Shown piece by piece: positions 5,132 through 5,328 of a stretch of DNA of 5,328 bases. The notes under the pieces were generated by a model that worked only from the letters and a program-made list of their open reading frames with translations, ran no database searches and was not told the origin of the DNA. The stretch is from the NCBI GenBank assembly GCA_030647705.1, contig JAUSJJ010000061.1, positions 1 to 5,328 of the forward strand. The letters run 5' to 3'. This stretch comes from Dehalococcoidia bacterium. Lineage in GTDB: Bacteria > Chloroflexota > Dehalococcoidia > JAUSJJ01. Made by a program: the position numbers and the translations under genes. Position 1 is the stretch's first letter. Each line of letters opens with the position of its first letter.

Positions 5132-5166
5132 GTTAGGCACCCCGACGAGACGTGGCAAACCGGCAC

Positions 5167-5174
5167 AGGAGGAG
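5167..5174 (+). promoter_or_regulatory. Strong ribosome binding site
   Basis: AGGAGGAG, with its AGGAGG core ending 6 bases before the ATG at 5179, is the best Shine-Dalgarno in the window. It fixes the start of the partial ferredoxin-like gene. Confidence 0.8.
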
Positions 5175-5178
5175 ACAC

Positions 5179-5328
5179 ATGGCGATTGAGACTCGGCCCC
5201 GAACCAAGGTGTTTCGGGCGGTACGGGAGCTTTGCGATGGCTGTCGCATGTGCGAGATGGTCTGCTCGCTGAACAAGGCCGGCGTGATCAACCCCCACCT
5301 GGCCCGTATCCGCATCGGTTTTTCGGAG
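5179..5328 (+). CDS. 4Fe-4S ferredoxin-type protein, N-terminal part (runs off the window)
   Basis: Only the first 50 residues are present; the frame is still open at the window edge. The segment carries C19-x2-C22-x2-C25-x3-C29 (LCDGCRMCEMVCS), a classic 4Fe-4S ligand set, followed by LNKAGVINPHLARIRI. A C-S-x-x-x-x-G-x-x-N-P-x-x-A-R-I-R pattern after the first cluster is typical of small dicluster ferredoxin subunits, often encoded beside aldehyde:ferredoxin oxidoreductases or other anaerobic oxidoreductases. The protein probably shuttles electrons to a larger enzyme encoded downstream, outside the window. The start is certain from the strong ribosome site. It diverges from pyrD and has its own extended -10 promoter. 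Which enzyme it serves cannot be seen; a link to PyrD is possible but unsupported. Confidence 0.8.
   Translation, partial: MAIETRPRTKVFRAVRELCDGCRMCEMVCSLNKAGVINPHLARIRIGFSE

Noticed and set aside
1..5328. CRISPR array, transposase or integrase genes
   Set aside because: No regularly spaced direct repeats and no mobile-element protein motifs were seen on either strand.

Overview
The window comes from a fairly GC-rich bacterial chromosome, probably that of an anaerobe. Two iron-sulfur electron-transfer proteins sit at its two ends, one of them of a type often found beside ferredoxin-linked oxidoreductases. Two kinds of short palindromic dispersed repeat (GTGTCAT/ATGACAC-ended, and CCCCCTT/AAGGGGG-rich) lie between genes. 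A Chloroflexota/Dehalococcoidia-like source would fit, but this is a weak inference from gene style and repeats; no marker gene settles it.

Layout. (1) About 73-1281, plus strand: a 2Fe-2S/2x4Fe-4S protein followed by a small JAMM/M67-type metalloprotease. (2) 1338-3135, minus strand: an ABC-2 type exporter, with the DrrA-like ATPase first and the six-helix permease 4 bases behind it, facing the first pair tail to tail. (3) 3136-3393: a gene-free stretch with a probable promoter for the exporter and a C/G-tract hairpin repeat. (4) 3394-3882, minus strand: a PadR-family regulator. Its promoter is close to consensus (TTGACA-17-TAGAAT), and two ATATC-NN-GATAT palindromes 21 bp apart lie over the start-site region. 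(5) 4015-4935, minus strand: a class 1B-type dihydroorotate dehydrogenase catalytic subunit (PyrD), apparently read from an almost leaderless transcript. (6) 4936-5178: a divergent intergenic region with a 93-bp imperfect palindromic repeat and promoters on both sides. (7) 5179 to the window end, plus strand: the start of a 4Fe-4S ferredoxin-like subunit.

How the genes may work together. padR plus the two-gene exporter form a familiar drug/lipid-exporter-with-repressor module; the operators visible here point to strong self-repression of padR. PyrD has no pyrK neighbour on either side, so its electron partner must be encoded elsewhere. The Fe-S protein and the JAMM protease look like an operon, but no sulfur-carrier protein is visible. 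I see no mobile-element gene, CRISPR array, tRNA or rRNA. The least expected features are the padR operator layout and the repeat that creates a false N-terminal extension on pyrD.
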